Positions 54,115-63,579 of a stretch of 64,000 nt of DNA are shown here, piece after piece. Each line of letters starts with the position of its first letter. Position 1 is the first letter of the stretch. The notes beneath the pieces are model-generated. The model had not been told where the DNA came from and did not search any database. It saw only the letters and a program-made list of their open reading frames with translations. This stretch comes from Myxococcaceae bacterium (GTDB taxonomy: Bacteria; Myxococcota; Myxococcia; Myxococcales; Myxococcaceae), in contig JAFGNZ010000006.1 of NCBI GenBank assembly GCA_016926755.1, forward strand, positions 1 to 64,000. Direction: 5' to 3'. The position numbers and the translations under genes are program-made.

Positions 54115-57100
54115 CACTTCCCGCCCGCCTTGCCTGGCTTGCCCTGCTCGCCCTTCTCCCCTGGCACGTTCACCGGGACGGCCGGCAACCCGGGGCTGGG
54201 AGGCGGTGCCTCGACCACCCACACCCCGTCAGAGGCCTCAATCACCAGGCGAGACAGCTCCAAACGCGAACGCGCCATGCTCAGCTTCGTCTCCCACCCG
54301 ATCTCCGCACCCCGAGGATGCGCGGGCTTGGCTTCCCACGCTGCCTTCACCTCGGCGAGCGTGCTGCCTTTGACGCGCAGGTGAACCTCGACCTTCGAGT
54401 AGCCGTGCTGGCCGGCCTTCACGAAGGCATCGTGCGCATGGACCTTGAGGTAGGCGGGATCGGCGAGGTTCTTCAGCTGCAGCGCACGGGGCGGAGTGCC
54501 AATCGTCCCGTCAATGCCGGGGTACGTCTTGTAGGACGGCGTATCGCCGAACAGGTGCACCTCCTCTCCTGTCCGAGCCTGGATCTCCCGCGCGTGCTGG
54601 ATCTCGGCCGCATCCGGCGGAGTCTTCTCGTAGTGGATGCTCACCCCGTCCTTCCACTCGTTCTTCTTGAGACTGGGACGCAGCGGGTCGCCCGCGGAGC
54701 GCCGCTTGGCGTCGGGGATGCGCTCCGCGTCCGCTTTCGCCTGCTTCACCGCGTTGTGGTAGTCCTCCGCCGGCTTCTTGCAGATGTTCTCGATCTGCTT
54801 CTGGGTCTTCGCCTCGAGGACCTTCTCGATGTCGACCTTCCTCTTGGGGTTCGCGCGCATCTGCTCCACCCAGCGATCGAACCCCACCCTCAGCTCCTCG
54901 GGCAGCGCCGCACGCGCCGCCGCCTCACGCGGCCCTGGGTTCGGGTTCCGCACCGGCGCCTCGACCGTCCGGGACTTTGGATACTGCGACTCCAGATCCT
55001 TGAGCGGCACCCCCTCCAGTGTCTCTGGGACGGAGCCCGGCAGCGCGACCCGGGCCCGCTGGCCGATGCCTTGACCGAACCGGAACGCGCGGCTGCCCGT
55101 GAGCAGCACCGCCACGCTGCCGGTGCCAGCGCCGAACTGCTCGGAGCGCTCGGCGCTCTTGAGCCGCTCCCCCGTGCCCAGCTTCTCGCCCGTGATGCCC
55201 TCGATGAGCTGGCTCACGCCGACGACGTCGCCCGCCGCCTGCACCGCCGTCACTGGCGCCGGCACATCGTAGCCCTTCGTCTCGATGTCCTTGCGCCGCT
55301 CCAGGTATGAGGACACGCCCGCGTAGGCGGCCAGCCCGCCGAGCAGGACCAGCGCCGCGCCGCCGCTGAGAATTCCCAGCCCCACCGCCACGCCGACGAT
55401 GGCGACGGCCGCGAGCCCCGTCGCGACCGTCTTCCCAAACGCCGCGAGCGCCTTGCCTGGCACGATCTCGCCCCGATCGATCACCTCGTGCTCGAGGGGG
55501 GCCTTGTCCGCGGCGCGCAGCGCCTTGTCGTAGCCCCCCTTGAGGATGTGGAGCAGGACGCCGTTGGGATCGATGGTCGTGAAGTTGTCGTCACGGAAGT
55601 GCTCGCGCGTCCACTCCATCAGCTTGTCCGCGATCTGGTTGAGCACCGACTGCCGGACCGGATCGCCCGTCACGAGGATGTCGACACCCTCGGAGGGCAC
55701 CGGGATGACGTAAGGGAAGCGCCGCGCGGACTCACCGCGGAGCCGGAGGGCGAGGTTGAAGAACTCGTCGTACTTCGCCATGCGAGCCTTCACCGCCTCT
55801 GGCGAGTACTTCCTGGCCTCCTTCTCCTCCTCGAACTTCTTCTCGACGTCCCTCTTGATCTGACGAATCGTGGCGTCGGCCTTCATCTGCCCGAGCAGGG
55901 AGGCCAGATCCGTCTTGAGGAACTTCGGCGTGTTCTTGTTCGCCTCGTACCACTTGAAGAAGCGATCGAGCGCCTCCGCCTCACGCTCCCACTCGGGCCA
56001 CAGCTTCCTGTCCTTGCGGGCCCGCTCACCGAGCGCGCTCAGCTGCGCCGCCTGGCTCTTGAAGATCAGGAGGAACTCCCGCTCCTGCTCCGCCTGAGGA
56101 TCGGGCTTCTCCTCCTGGGGTGGCTTCGCGGCGGGCTCTGGCGCGGGCGTGCGCCGGGGAGGGGGTGGCGCGAACTCGTCGCTGGCCTCTCCTGGAGGCC
56201 GGGGCTTGAGCTCGACGCGCAGCTTCTGGCCGCTCTTGCTCGTGAGCTCGGCCTGCACGCGCTTCTCGGCCTCCGCGCGCCGCAGCCCGACGAGCCGCAC
56301 GAAGGTGTCGAGCGGCGCGTAGTAGGCATAGCCCTCGTCGTCGACGTCGAACGGCACGCCCCGCGGGCTGAACGCCTCCAGGGTCTCGTTCAGCTCGACC
56401 AGGGTGACGCGGATGAGGTAGCGATCGCCCGGCACGATCTCGTGCATCTCCTGGCGCTGGCGCTCGAGCTCGCGCTCGTTGTACTCGTCCCACATCTGGA
56501 GGAAGCGCTTCTTGCCTTCGGCCGGCAGCGCGTTGTGCAGGCGGCGGCGCTTCTGGCGCGGAATGCGGACGATCACCCGATCGCGTTCCTCCACCGTGAG
56601 CGCCTCGAGCAGGCCGAGCGCCCGCTTCGCCTCCGCCTCGCTGATGAAGCCAATCCAGTCGAAGAAGGTGTACGTGAGGATGCCCACGACCTGGGTCTGG
56701 ACCGTCGCCTCGCCGCCGGCCTTGGCGACGATCCCGGCGAGCTCGGCCTGGAGCTGCTGCGGCAGGTTGTCGATGAGGCGATCGAGCCGGATCTGCTTGA
56801 GCGCCTGAGCCTGCTCCTGGGGCGACATCGCCCTGAGGAGCTCGAACGCCTCGGTTGCCTCGGCGTCCGTGATGGCCCAGTCGAAGACGCCATACGAGAG
56901 CAGCGTGTCGATGCGCTCGAGGCGCTCTCGGAAGAGCGCGGCGGCGGCGGCGGCGGGCTCCTCCTTGCGCGCCAGCACGGCCCCGGCCACCGAGGAGGAT
57001 GACACCTCCGGCTGCCGCCCGGCCATGGCCGCCTCCGCCAGCGCATCGGCGTGACGCTCGCCCTCGTTGGAGATGGGCAGCCTGGCGGAGAGCGCTGAGG

Positions 57101-57602
57101 GCGCCGAGCCGGCCTGCTGCACCACATGCGCGAGCTCGTGCGCCATCAGCGCCTGCCCCGCGCCTGTGCCCGGTGAGTGCTGGCCCTCGGCGAAGACGAC
57201 GTGCTCCTTCACCGCATAGGCGAGCGCGCCGACCTGCCTCGCGGACTCCGCGGCCCGCGCGTCGGCGTGGACCCGAACGCGGCTGAAGTCATGGGCGAAG
57301 CGCGGCTCCATGAAGGAGCGGGTCTCCCCGTCGAGAGGAGCGCCCGGCGAGCGCAGCACCTCATGGACGATGGGGGGCGCCTCCCCCTGGCGCGCACCGC
57401 CTCGGGCGGAAGGGTGGCCCGGGGCGGCGGCGCGCTGCAGCAAGGCGCCTGCCTGGATCGGCACCTGCGCGAAGTCATGGTGGGCCACCAGGGCGGGGCC
57501 CGCGTCCTCGTGCTCCCGGTCCGAGCGGCGCTGCCTGTGAGTGGCGGACGGTGCTCTCACGGGAGCCGCGGCGCTGCGAGCCTTCGCTCGGGTCGCTGGC
57601 AT
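54114..57602 (-). CDS. DUF4157 polymorphic-toxin-like protein with nuclease-like C-terminus
   Basis: 1162 residues. DUF4157 (about 95-165) has EPRFAHDFSRVRVHADARAA and the HELAH signature (His155, Glu156, His159). Then come helical regions (about 210-470), a Pro-rich linker (DEFAPPPPRRTPAPEPAAKP), a helical charged region and a hydrophobic hairpin (about 715-765, TGLAAVAIVGVAVGLGILSG). The last 130 residues (SIHYEKTPPDAAEIQHAREI, VHLFGDTPSYKTYPGIDGTI and LQLKNLADPA) have the Asp...Gln-x-Lys spacing of restriction-endonuclease-fold toxins (Asp about 1027, Lys about 1043). A proposed nuclease, not proven. The gene opposes the eCIS operon and is followed by the possible immunity gene. Confidence 0.75.
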   Translation of the reverse strand: MPATRAKARSAAAPVRAPSATHRQRRSDREHEDAGPALVAHHDFAQVPIQAGALLQRAAAPGHPSARGGARQGEAPPIVHEVLRSPGAPLDGETRSFMEPRFAHDFSRVRVHADARAAESARQVGALAYAVKEHVVFAEGQHSPGTGAGQALMAHELAHVVQQAGSAPSALSARLPISNEGERHADALAEAAMAGRQPEVSSSSVAGAVLARKEEPAAAAAALFRERLERIDTLLSYGVFDWAITDAEATEAFELLRAMSPQEQAQALKQIRLDRLIDNLPQQLQAELAGIVAKAGGEATVQTQVVGILTYTFFDWIGFISEAEAKRALGLLEALTVEERDRVIVRIPRQKRRRLHNALPAEGKKRFLQMWDEYNERELERQRQEMHEIVPGDRYLIRVTLVELNETLEAFSPRGVPFDVDDEGYAYYAPLDTFVRLVGLRRAEAEKRVQAELTSKSGQKLRVELKPRPPGEASDEFAPPPPRRTPAPEPAAKPPQEEKPDPQAEQEREFLLIFKSQAAQLSALGERARKDRKLWPEWEREAEALDRFFKWYEANKNTPKFLKTDLASLLGQMKADATIRQIKRDVEKKFEEEKEARKYSPEAVKARMAKYDEFFNLALRLRGESARRFPYVIPVPSEGVDILVTGDPVRQSVLNQIADKLMEWTREHFRDDNFTTIDPNGVLLHILKGGYDKALRAADKAPLEHEVIDRGEIVPGKALAAFGKTVATGLAAVAIVGVAVGLGILSGGAALVLLGGLAAYAGVSSYLERRKDIETKGYDVPAPVTAVQAAGDVVGVSQLIEGITGEKLGTGERLKSAERSEQFGAGTGSVAVLLTGSRAFRFGQGIGQRARVALPGSVPETLEGVPLKDLESQYPKSRTVEAPVRNPNPGPREAAARAALPEELRVGFDRWVEQMRANPKRKVDIEKVLEAKTQKQIENICKKPAEDYHNAVKQAKADAERIPDAKRRSAGDPLRPSLKKNEWKDGVSIHYEKTPPDAAEIQHAREIQARTGEEVHLFGDTPSYKTYPGIDGTIGTPPRALQLKNLADPAYLKVHAHDAFVKAGQHGYSKVEVHLRVKGSTLAEVKAAWEAKPAHPRGAEIGWETKLSMARSRLELSRLVIEASDGVWVVEAPPPSPGLPAVPVNVPGEKGEQGKPGKAGGK

Positions 57603-57691
57603 GGCGCTTCGCTGGCGAGCCACAAGGCACCTCCGGAGCCGAAGATAGGCCGAAGCCTCCCGCAGCCGCCACCCTTCGGCGCTCGCCCGGC

Positions 57692-58447
57692 TCAGCCCGC
57701 GACGGCCCGCGGCCGGGCCACGTACAGGCAGACCACGCCGAAGGTCAGCGGCTGCACCCGCAGCACCTCCAGGCCCGCCTGGCGCATGAGCTCCGCGAAG
57801 GCCTCCGGCGGCGGAAAATTGGCGATGGACTGCTGCAGGTAGCGGTACTCCCTGGCGCCGGAGAGCAGGCTGCCCAGCCACGGCACTACCGTGCGGATCT
57901 GGAACCGCGCCAGCGGCCCCAGGATGCCCCCCTTCGGCTCGGACAGCTCCAGGATGGCGATCCGGCCGTCCGGCTTCGTCACGCGCGCCATCTCCCTGAG
58001 CGCCCGCGGCCGATCCGGCACGTTGCGGATGCCGAAGGCCATGCACAGCCCATCGAAGCTGCGATCCGGGAACGGCAGCTCCTGCGCGTCTCCCACCCGC
58101 AGCTCGCACTGCCCGGACAGCCCCGCGTCCGCCACCTTCCGCCGGCCCATCTCCAGCATCCCCACGGAGGGATCCACCCCCACCACGTTCGTCCCCGGGT
58201 GGCGCCGCATCACCTTGAGCGCCAGATCCGCCGTCCCCGTGGCGAGATCCAACACCCGCGCGCCCGGCTTCAGCTCGAGCGCATCCACCGTCTTGTTGCG
58301 CCAGCGCTGGTCCACGCCGAGCGACATCAGCCGATTCAGCAGATCGTAGCGCCGGGCGATCTTGTCGAACATCGCACCGGAGCCCCCCTGGATCGCGGTG
58401 GCTCCGGACTGCGACGAGGCTGCGGACGACTGAGGCTCCGTGCTCAT
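57692..58447 (-). CDS. ubiE: Demethylmenaquinone/ubiquinone methyltransferase
   Basis: A 251-residue UbiE/MenG enzyme that methylates the quinone ring in menaquinone (and ubiquinone) synthesis with SAM. The N-terminal block MFDKIARRYDLLNRLMSLGV, SAM motif I VLDLATGTADLAL (67-79) and post-motif LRVGDAQELPFPD are present. MAFGIRNVPDRPRAL and LELSEPKGG are family signatures. Myxobacteria use menaquinone, so MenG is the likely activity. The N-terminal Ser/Ala tail of about 23 residues is extra. ATG 58447 with AGGAGCCC upstream is preferred; the longer open frame before it is not family-like. Confidence 0.93.
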   Translation of the reverse strand: MSTEPQSSAASSQSGATAIQGGSGAMFDKIARRYDLLNRLMSLGVDQRWRNKTVDALELKPGARVLDLATGTADLALKVMRRHPGTNVVGVDPSVGMLEMGRRKVADAGLSGQCELRVGDAQELPFPDRSFDGLCMAFGIRNVPDRPRALREMARVTKPDGRIAILELSEPKGGILGPLARFQIRTVVPWLGSLLSGAREYRYLQQSIANFPPPEAFAELMRQAGLEVLRVQPLTFGVVCLYVARPRAVAG

Positions 58448-58527
58448 GGGCTCCTTCCCGTGACAGGGCTGGAGGCCTATAGCACCTCCGGGCGCACGTG
58501 CGCCGCAGGAACGAACCGCCCCAGCGG

Positions 58528-59949
58528 CTACTCGCCAGACCGGAGACTGGTCGCGACCTGCTCCACCACGACGGCCGGCTCCACGGAGTCGCCGTCCCGG
58601 CTCACCCTCAGGTTTGCGCCAGGATGGAACTCCGGCCTGTAGCCTTGCTCGGCGAGCGTCACCGCCAGCCACTGCACCAGCAGCTGGCGCGCGCGCTGGC
58701 GCTTCGCCTCCGGTGACAGGATGTCGATCCCCGAGGGCCTGATCCGATCCCACAGCGCGGGGCCCTCGCGCAGCAGCTCCGGCAGATCGGACATCGAGGT
58801 GCGGCGCGGATCCAGGGGGCTGCCCGCCAGATGCTTCGCGATCTCCGGCAGGATGACCTTCTCGCCGACCTCCTCCCAGCCCAGCGTCACCAGCTCGCCC
58901 CGGGTCATCTGCGCGTAGAAGGCCTCCTCCGCGCCCGCCTCACCTCCCAGCAGCTCGAGGCAGCCCTCCGTCCCCAGCTCCTCCAGAGGCAGCGCGCCAC
59001 CCGCCGCCCGCACCTCATGTCCCAGCGAGCGCAGCCGATCCTCGAACGGCGGGTGCGAGTCCCACGGCGACACCGGGCGGCGGGCCTCCTCCTCGAGGTC
59101 CCGGTTGATCTCGGCGCGGCGCGACTTCTCCGCCAGGAATCGCCGGAAGCCCTCCAGCACGGGCACGCGCACGCTGCGCTCGATGATCGGGATGACGTCA
59201 TGCCCGAGGTAGGCGCCCCAGAGCGGAGCCAGCACGTCCACCTTGCGCAGGGCCGAGGAGGTGGCGCGCGGGCCGCACGTCCGGGCCGCCAGCGCATCGG
59301 CGGCCAGCTCCTGCTGGCGAGAGACGGTGCCCGACACCCGGAGGAACAGCTGGCCATAGAGGCGAAACGGCACGTCGAGGAAGAACGCGGAGTCGTCCAG
59401 GCTGTCCACGGCCGACGCGATGGCGACCCGCGTGCGGTACACCCAGGGGCCCAGCGTCAGATCTCCGCCCGCGTGGTGGCCGAACTCATGCGCGAGCACC
59501 GACGCCAGCTCCTCACGCGAGAAGAAGGCGAACAGGGGAAAGCCCACGCCGACGACGGGCTCGCGCCGCAGGCCCCACCAGCGCCGCTCCATGCGGATGA
59601 AGGCGGTCGCCTGGTCCGCCAGGTACACCTTGCGAGGCGCCCGCGTGCCCACCCGCCGGGCCACGTCCTCTATCAGGGCAAACAGCGCCGGGAACTGCTC
59701 CCGGGACAGCGGCGGGAGCTCCTCGTGCTTCTTGTGGAACCACCAGCGCGGCCGCAGCGCCCACACCACGCTGAGCGCCCCCGCGGCGGAGAGGATCCCG
59801 GCGAGCCCCAGGCCCCGGTAGCGCATCTCGGCCACGGGCACCCACGCGAGCACGCCGATCACCGCCGCCCCCAGCCCCCAGAAGCCCGCCCACAGCACGA
59901 GCGTCATGAGCGCGCGCCGGGCGGCGCCTCGCGGGTTCACGGTGCCCAT
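58528..59949 (-). CDS. M48-family zinc metallopeptidase
   Basis: 473 residues. One hydrophobic segment pair is at the N-terminus (about 12-36 and 48-64). The zinc motif is HEFGHH at residues 154-159 (His154, Glu155, His158), and the third ligand is in QQELAADALAARTC. This is the HtpX/Ste24-like M48 layout, here with a membrane-anchored catalytic domain and an acidic C-terminus of unknown function. Its start overlaps the upstream TPR gene by 13 nt, so the two are co-expressed. The substrate is unknown; membrane-protein quality control is typical for the family. Confidence 0.85.
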   Translation of the reverse strand: MGTVNPRGAARRALMTLVLWAGFWGLGAAVIGVLAWVPVAEMRYRGLGLAGILSAAGALSVVWALRPRWWFHKKHEELPPLSREQFPALFALIEDVARRVGTRAPRKVYLADQATAFIRMERRWWGLRREPVVGVGFPLFAFFSREELASVLAHEFGHHAGGDLTLGPWVYRTRVAIASAVDSLDDSAFFLDVPFRLYGQLFLRVSGTVSRQQELAADALAARTCGPRATSSALRKVDVLAPLWGAYLGHDVIPIIERSVRVPVLEGFRRFLAEKSRRAEINRDLEEEARRPVSPWDSHPPFEDRLRSLGHEVRAAGGALPLEELGTEGCLELLGGEAGAEEAFYAQMTRGELVTLGWEEVGEKVILPEIAKHLAGSPLDPRRTSMSDLPELLREGPALWDRIRPSGIDILSPEAKRQRARQLLVQWLAVTLAEQGYRPEFHPGANLRVSRDGDSVEPAVVVEQVATSLRSGE

Positions 59950-62054
59950 GAGGCGATGGCCTCGCTGATCGTGCCCTGGAACCAGTCTTCACGCCGGGCC
60001 TGCTCCACCAGCTTCTTGCGCTCCTGCGCCGGCAGCGTGGCGTTGCGCGAGCGCACGAAGCAGGCCGCGGCACGCACCTCCGGCGTCAGCTCGGCGCCCT
60101 CGAGGGAGATCGCCTCTCCTCGCACGAAGCGGCGGAACACCTCCAGGCTGGTCGGGTCCAGCCTGCGCGCCCGTCCGAGGATCTGCTCCGTCGTCGCCAC
60201 GCCGGTGCGGACGGCCTCCCCATACGCCAGCGCCCAGTCCGCGCTTCCCACATACAGCAGATCCGGGGTCTTCAGCCTGGCAGCCTCCTGGATCGCCGCC
60301 TGGGGATCCCGCCCCAGCAGGGACATGAACCGAGTGCTGGGGGCGTCCGGGGCCCCCTCGATGGGCAGCTCCGCCCGCGCGCGCAGGCTCCAGAGCTTCT
60401 CCCCTTCCCCGAGCTGGCTGGCCGCCTCGACCGCCGTGATGAGGGTGTCCGGAGTCGCGCCCTTCTCGGCGCGGGCGACCCGGGCGTAGAGCTCTGCGAG
60501 CTCGTGCCGGTCCCGCCCCTGCGCCGTGGCGAAGAGCTGCTCCAGGAGGCGCAGCGCCTCTCCACGCCGGCCCAGCGCCACCAGCGCCGTCACCTCCGCC
60601 TCGGTCACGTCGAGCACCGCCGCGGCATCCTGGCTCCGCAGCGCCTCCCACGCCTTCACCGTGCCCTGCCAGTCGCCGGACATCCAGCGGTTGTAGATCA
60701 CCGCGCGCAGGATGTACGGCTCCTTCGGGAAGCGCTGGGCGAGCTGCTCCAGGGCGGCCAGCCCTTCGCGCCCCCGCTGGAGCCTCGCATAGAGGTACTG
60801 GGCGGGGGCCGAGTCGGGCTGTGCCTCGGCGCGCGCCCGGTACTCGCCCAGCAGGGGCTCCCGCTGGCCCGCCTGCTCCGCGACCCATTGGAGCATCCGG
60901 TGGATCTCGACCTCCTCCGGCCGGGCCTCGACGGCGGCCCGGGCAACCCGGACGGCCTCGCCAGGGTCCTTCTCCAGCGCGGCTCGGACCGCGAGGTTCG
61001 CCGACTCCAGATCCCAGCCCTTGAGGCGCGCGAACGCCTCGCTGAACGGCAGCGCGTCCGCGAGCCGATCCTCGAAGCTGAGCGCCGCGAAGCACAGCTG
61101 GATGTTGTCGGGGGCCTCACGCACCACGTCGACATGGGTGCGGACGGTCCTCCCGTTGCGCTTGAGCTGCAGCGTGGATGGCGGCTCGACGAAGGCGTAG
61201 TCCACGTGGCCGAGCGTGAGGACGCGCTGACCGCAGTAGATCCGCGGCTTGTCGCCTGGGGGCGAGGCGGTTGACGACGCCTGGTAGGTGACCTTCTCCA
61301 GGAAGACCGGGGCCGCCCCCGCGATGTTCCAGGCGAACAGGCCGCTGCCCGAGCGCACGTTGAGATCGACCTGATCCACCTCCACGCCACTCTGGCTCAC
61401 CGCGCGGCCCCTCTGGGGTCCGACGGGCACGCTCACGACACGCCTGTCACGCGGGGGGATGAGCTCCGTGCTCCCCGCCAGCTCCACGCGCAGCGGCTCC
61501 TGGAAGCCATTGATCAGGTGCACGTCCTGGTAGCGCGAGCCGATGAACGCCTGGGCCCCACCCCACACCACGAGCGCCAGCACGCCGAGCGCCAAGGCCC
61601 GGCTGTACAGCCAGGGGAGCACTCCCAGTGGCACCTGCGCGAAGAGGGTCCACCCGCGGTTCAGCGCGTTGCTCTCCTCGGTGGGGCGCACCACGTACGC
61701 GCCCAGCGGCAGCAGTGGGATGAAGAAGAGCGCGACGAAGCAGTGGGTCGCGATGGACGTTCCATCCTCGGGGTCTGGCTCGGCGCTGCCGAGAAGCGTC
61801 ATCCCGAAGCCGTTCACCCTGCCCAGCGATGGGCTGCTCGTCAGCGGCCGCGCGAAGAGCCGACGCCGGCTCAGCAGGGCATCGATCAGCTCACGGTGAG
61901 AGCGCAGGCGCCCCATCCACCGGGCCCAGAACAGCGCACGGTAGAGCCGGAACGGATCTCCGCGCTCGACCGCGCGACGCACGCTCGTGTCCTCGCACAG
62001 GGGCTGCAGCTCGGGAATGCGGTGCAGGAGTCCCGCGGGATCCTGGATGATCAT
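59937..62054 (-). CDS. Membrane protein with TPR-like C-terminus
   Basis: 705 residues, MIIQDPAGLLHRIPELQPLC at the start. Two hydrophobic segments follow (THCFVALFFIPLLPLGAYVV at about 105-124 and LALGVLALVVWGGAQAF at about 153-170). A beta-rich region is at about 180-330, and a helical repeat region (from about 350) contains tetratricopeptide-like units (DPGEAVRVARAAVEARPEEV). It lies 13 nt over the start of the M48 gene. Possibly a partner or adaptor of the protease; the function is not assigned. Confidence 0.65.
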   Translation of the reverse strand: MIIQDPAGLLHRIPELQPLCEDTSVRRAVERGDPFRLYRALFWARWMGRLRSHRELIDALLSRRRLFARPLTSSPSLGRVNGFGMTLLGSAEPDPEDGTSIATHCFVALFFIPLLPLGAYVVRPTEESNALNRGWTLFAQVPLGVLPWLYSRALALGVLALVVWGGAQAFIGSRYQDVHLINGFQEPLRVELAGSTELIPPRDRRVVSVPVGPQRGRAVSQSGVEVDQVDLNVRSGSGLFAWNIAGAAPVFLEKVTYQASSTASPPGDKPRIYCGQRVLTLGHVDYAFVEPPSTLQLKRNGRTVRTHVDVVREAPDNIQLCFAALSFEDRLADALPFSEAFARLKGWDLESANLAVRAALEKDPGEAVRVARAAVEARPEEVEIHRMLQWVAEQAGQREPLLGEYRARAEAQPDSAPAQYLYARLQRGREGLAALEQLAQRFPKEPYILRAVIYNRWMSGDWQGTVKAWEALRSQDAAAVLDVTEAEVTALVALGRRGEALRLLEQLFATAQGRDRHELAELYARVARAEKGATPDTLITAVEAASQLGEGEKLWSLRARAELPIEGAPDAPSTRFMSLLGRDPQAAIQEAARLKTPDLLYVGSADWALAYGEAVRTGVATTEQILGRARRLDPTSLEVFRRFVRGEAISLEGAELTPEVRAAACFVRSRNATLPAQERKKLVEQARREDWFQGTISEAIASWAP

Positions 62055-62131
62055 CCCTCTTCCTCCATGAGCCTCAGCTCAGGCGCGCGATCTTCGCTTC
62101 CAGGGAGGCTCCTGCCAAGGGGCCTGGGAGC

Positions 62132-62524
62132 TCAGGGGTGAGGCAGCCGCTCATCGCCTCCGGCCTTGGGGGGGTGCTCCTCGTGAGGGCCGCGCGCCCA
62201 GGGCCAGCGGCCCTCGAGCTCCACCTCGAGGGTAAAGCTGAGGAAGGTGCGGATGACGACGATGAGGCCCAGCACCAGCACCTGACCGAGCGTCGGAGCC
62301 TCCGCGATCGTCCGGATGATATCTGCCGCCACGAGCAGCTCCAGTCCCAGGAGGATGGCGGAGCCCAGATCGTTGCGCAGGGAGCGGTACACCTGCCTGC
62401 CGGACATGGCGCGGTAGCGGATGGCCACCATGATGGGCGCGAGCATCGCGCCGCCCACCATCACCGCCACGCCTGCTGCCTCGAAGAGGCGGGCAGCCAG
62501 AATCACCAGCTCCGTGAACTCCAT
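62132..62524 (-). CDS. DUF1622 membrane protein
   Basis: 130 residues with three hydrophobic helices. MEFTELVILAARLFEAAGVA and VMVGGAMLAPIMVAIRY form the first pair; LRNDLGSAILLGLELLVAAD and LVLGLIVVIRTFLSFTLEVE follow. This matches the DUF1622 signature (R-x-x-L-G-x-x-I-L-L-x-L-E). Its function is unknown. The C-terminal cytoplasmic tail is charged. It stands alone on the minus strand, 77 nt from the TPR gene. Confidence 0.85.
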   Translation of the reverse strand: MEFTELVILAARLFEAAGVAVMVGGAMLAPIMVAIRYRAMSGRQVYRSLRNDLGSAILLGLELLVAADIIRTIAEAPTLGQVLVLGLIVVIRTFLSFTLEVELEGRWPWARGPHEEHPPKAGGDERLPHP

Positions 62525-62730
62525 CGGGTGCCTCCCAGCGCATGAAGGACGCGCAGGGCCCCATGGAAACAGAGAGTTCGCGCGCTGGCAGCGCCTCGAA
62601 GCTCAGGTTCGTCCACGTGCGGACACAGCGCTCCTCTCAGGTGCGGTGGACCGCGTGCTTGAGGAGCCGATACTCCATGGGCAGGTGTTGCTTGAGCGCG
62701 GAGAGCCCCTTCGGCAGCCGCCAGTGGGCG

Positions 62731-63579
62731 TCATAGCTGGGGTGGTGGCCCGCTCCGGCTCCATCCGCTCCGCGCGGCCATGAACCAGATGAGGCCCGCC
62801 ACCAGGTCGATGGCGTAGTGGTAGCGCAGGTACACCGTCGACACGATGAGCCCCAGCGCCACTGGGAGCATCAGCTTGAATCGCAGGGGATGCGCTCGCC
62901 GATCGTGGTCCAGGAGCACGCACGTCATCAGCACGTGCAGGCTGGGGAAGACGTCGTAGACGGCGCTCCCACTCTGAACGACCCAATCGTTCAAGGCGGT
63001 GAGCGGGCCTCCGCTGAGGGGCGCCTCGAAGCTCCCCATCAGCGCCTTGAGCGGCCCCACCGCCGGAATCAGAAAGTAGCCCGCGACTCCCGCTGGAAGC
63101 GCGGTGAACATCGCCTCGAACAGCCGCCGCGCCTTGTCGACGGGCCACAGCAGCGCGTACGCGAGCGCGCCATGGAAGTAGACATGGTACGAGAGGTAGC
63201 AGGCGCTCATGAGCTCGGTGAGCCACAGCCGCGAGTACGGAGCGATCCGCAGCGCGGGTGTCTCGCCGAAGAGCGCGCGATCGATCCCCAGCAAGAGCTC
63301 GTCACGGCTCGACAGCCCGAGCGCTGGCACCACGGCCCTGGGCGCGCTGAACAGCAACAGGCCGACGACGTAGGCGCTCGCGAGCCGAAGCTTCTGCACC
63401 CGTGTGGAGGAGGAGCTCCGCAGCGCCGCGACCACTCCGATCTGGAAGGCCACGATGCCCGCGATCATCAGCGTCGCCGGGTGCAGCGGTCCCGCGCGAA
63501 CCACGAGCGCTCCGAACAGCACCAGGGCCAGGAGCCCCTGCGCGAGCTCATGTGCCCAGAGGCGCGAAGACTCAGCCAT
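62731..63579 (-). CDS. PAP2-family phosphatase (inositolphosphotransferase-like)
   Basis: 282 residues with six or more hydrophobic segments. The PAP2 catalytic pieces are FPSLHVLMTC (His about 214) and YLRYHYAIDLVAG (His about 253, Asp about 257), as in the aureobasidin-sensitive/PAP2_3 type. The first motif KxxxxxxRP is replaced by AVGPLKALMGSF. It probably acts on lipid phosphates at the membrane. Its start overlaps the desaturase stop by eight bases, so it belongs to that operon. Confidence 0.8.
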   Translation of the reverse strand: MAESSRLWAHELAQGLLALVLFGALVVRAGPLHPATLMIAGIVAFQIGVVAALRSSSSTRVQKLRLASAYVVGLLLFSAPRAVVPALGLSSRDELLLGIDRALFGETPALRIAPYSRLWLTELMSACYLSYHVYFHGALAYALLWPVDKARRLFEAMFTALPAGVAGYFLIPAVGPLKALMGSFEAPLSGGPLTALNDWVVQSGSAVYDVFPSLHVLMTCVLLDHDRRAHPLRFKLMLPVALGLIVSTVYLRYHYAIDLVAGLIWFMAARSGWSRSGPPPQL

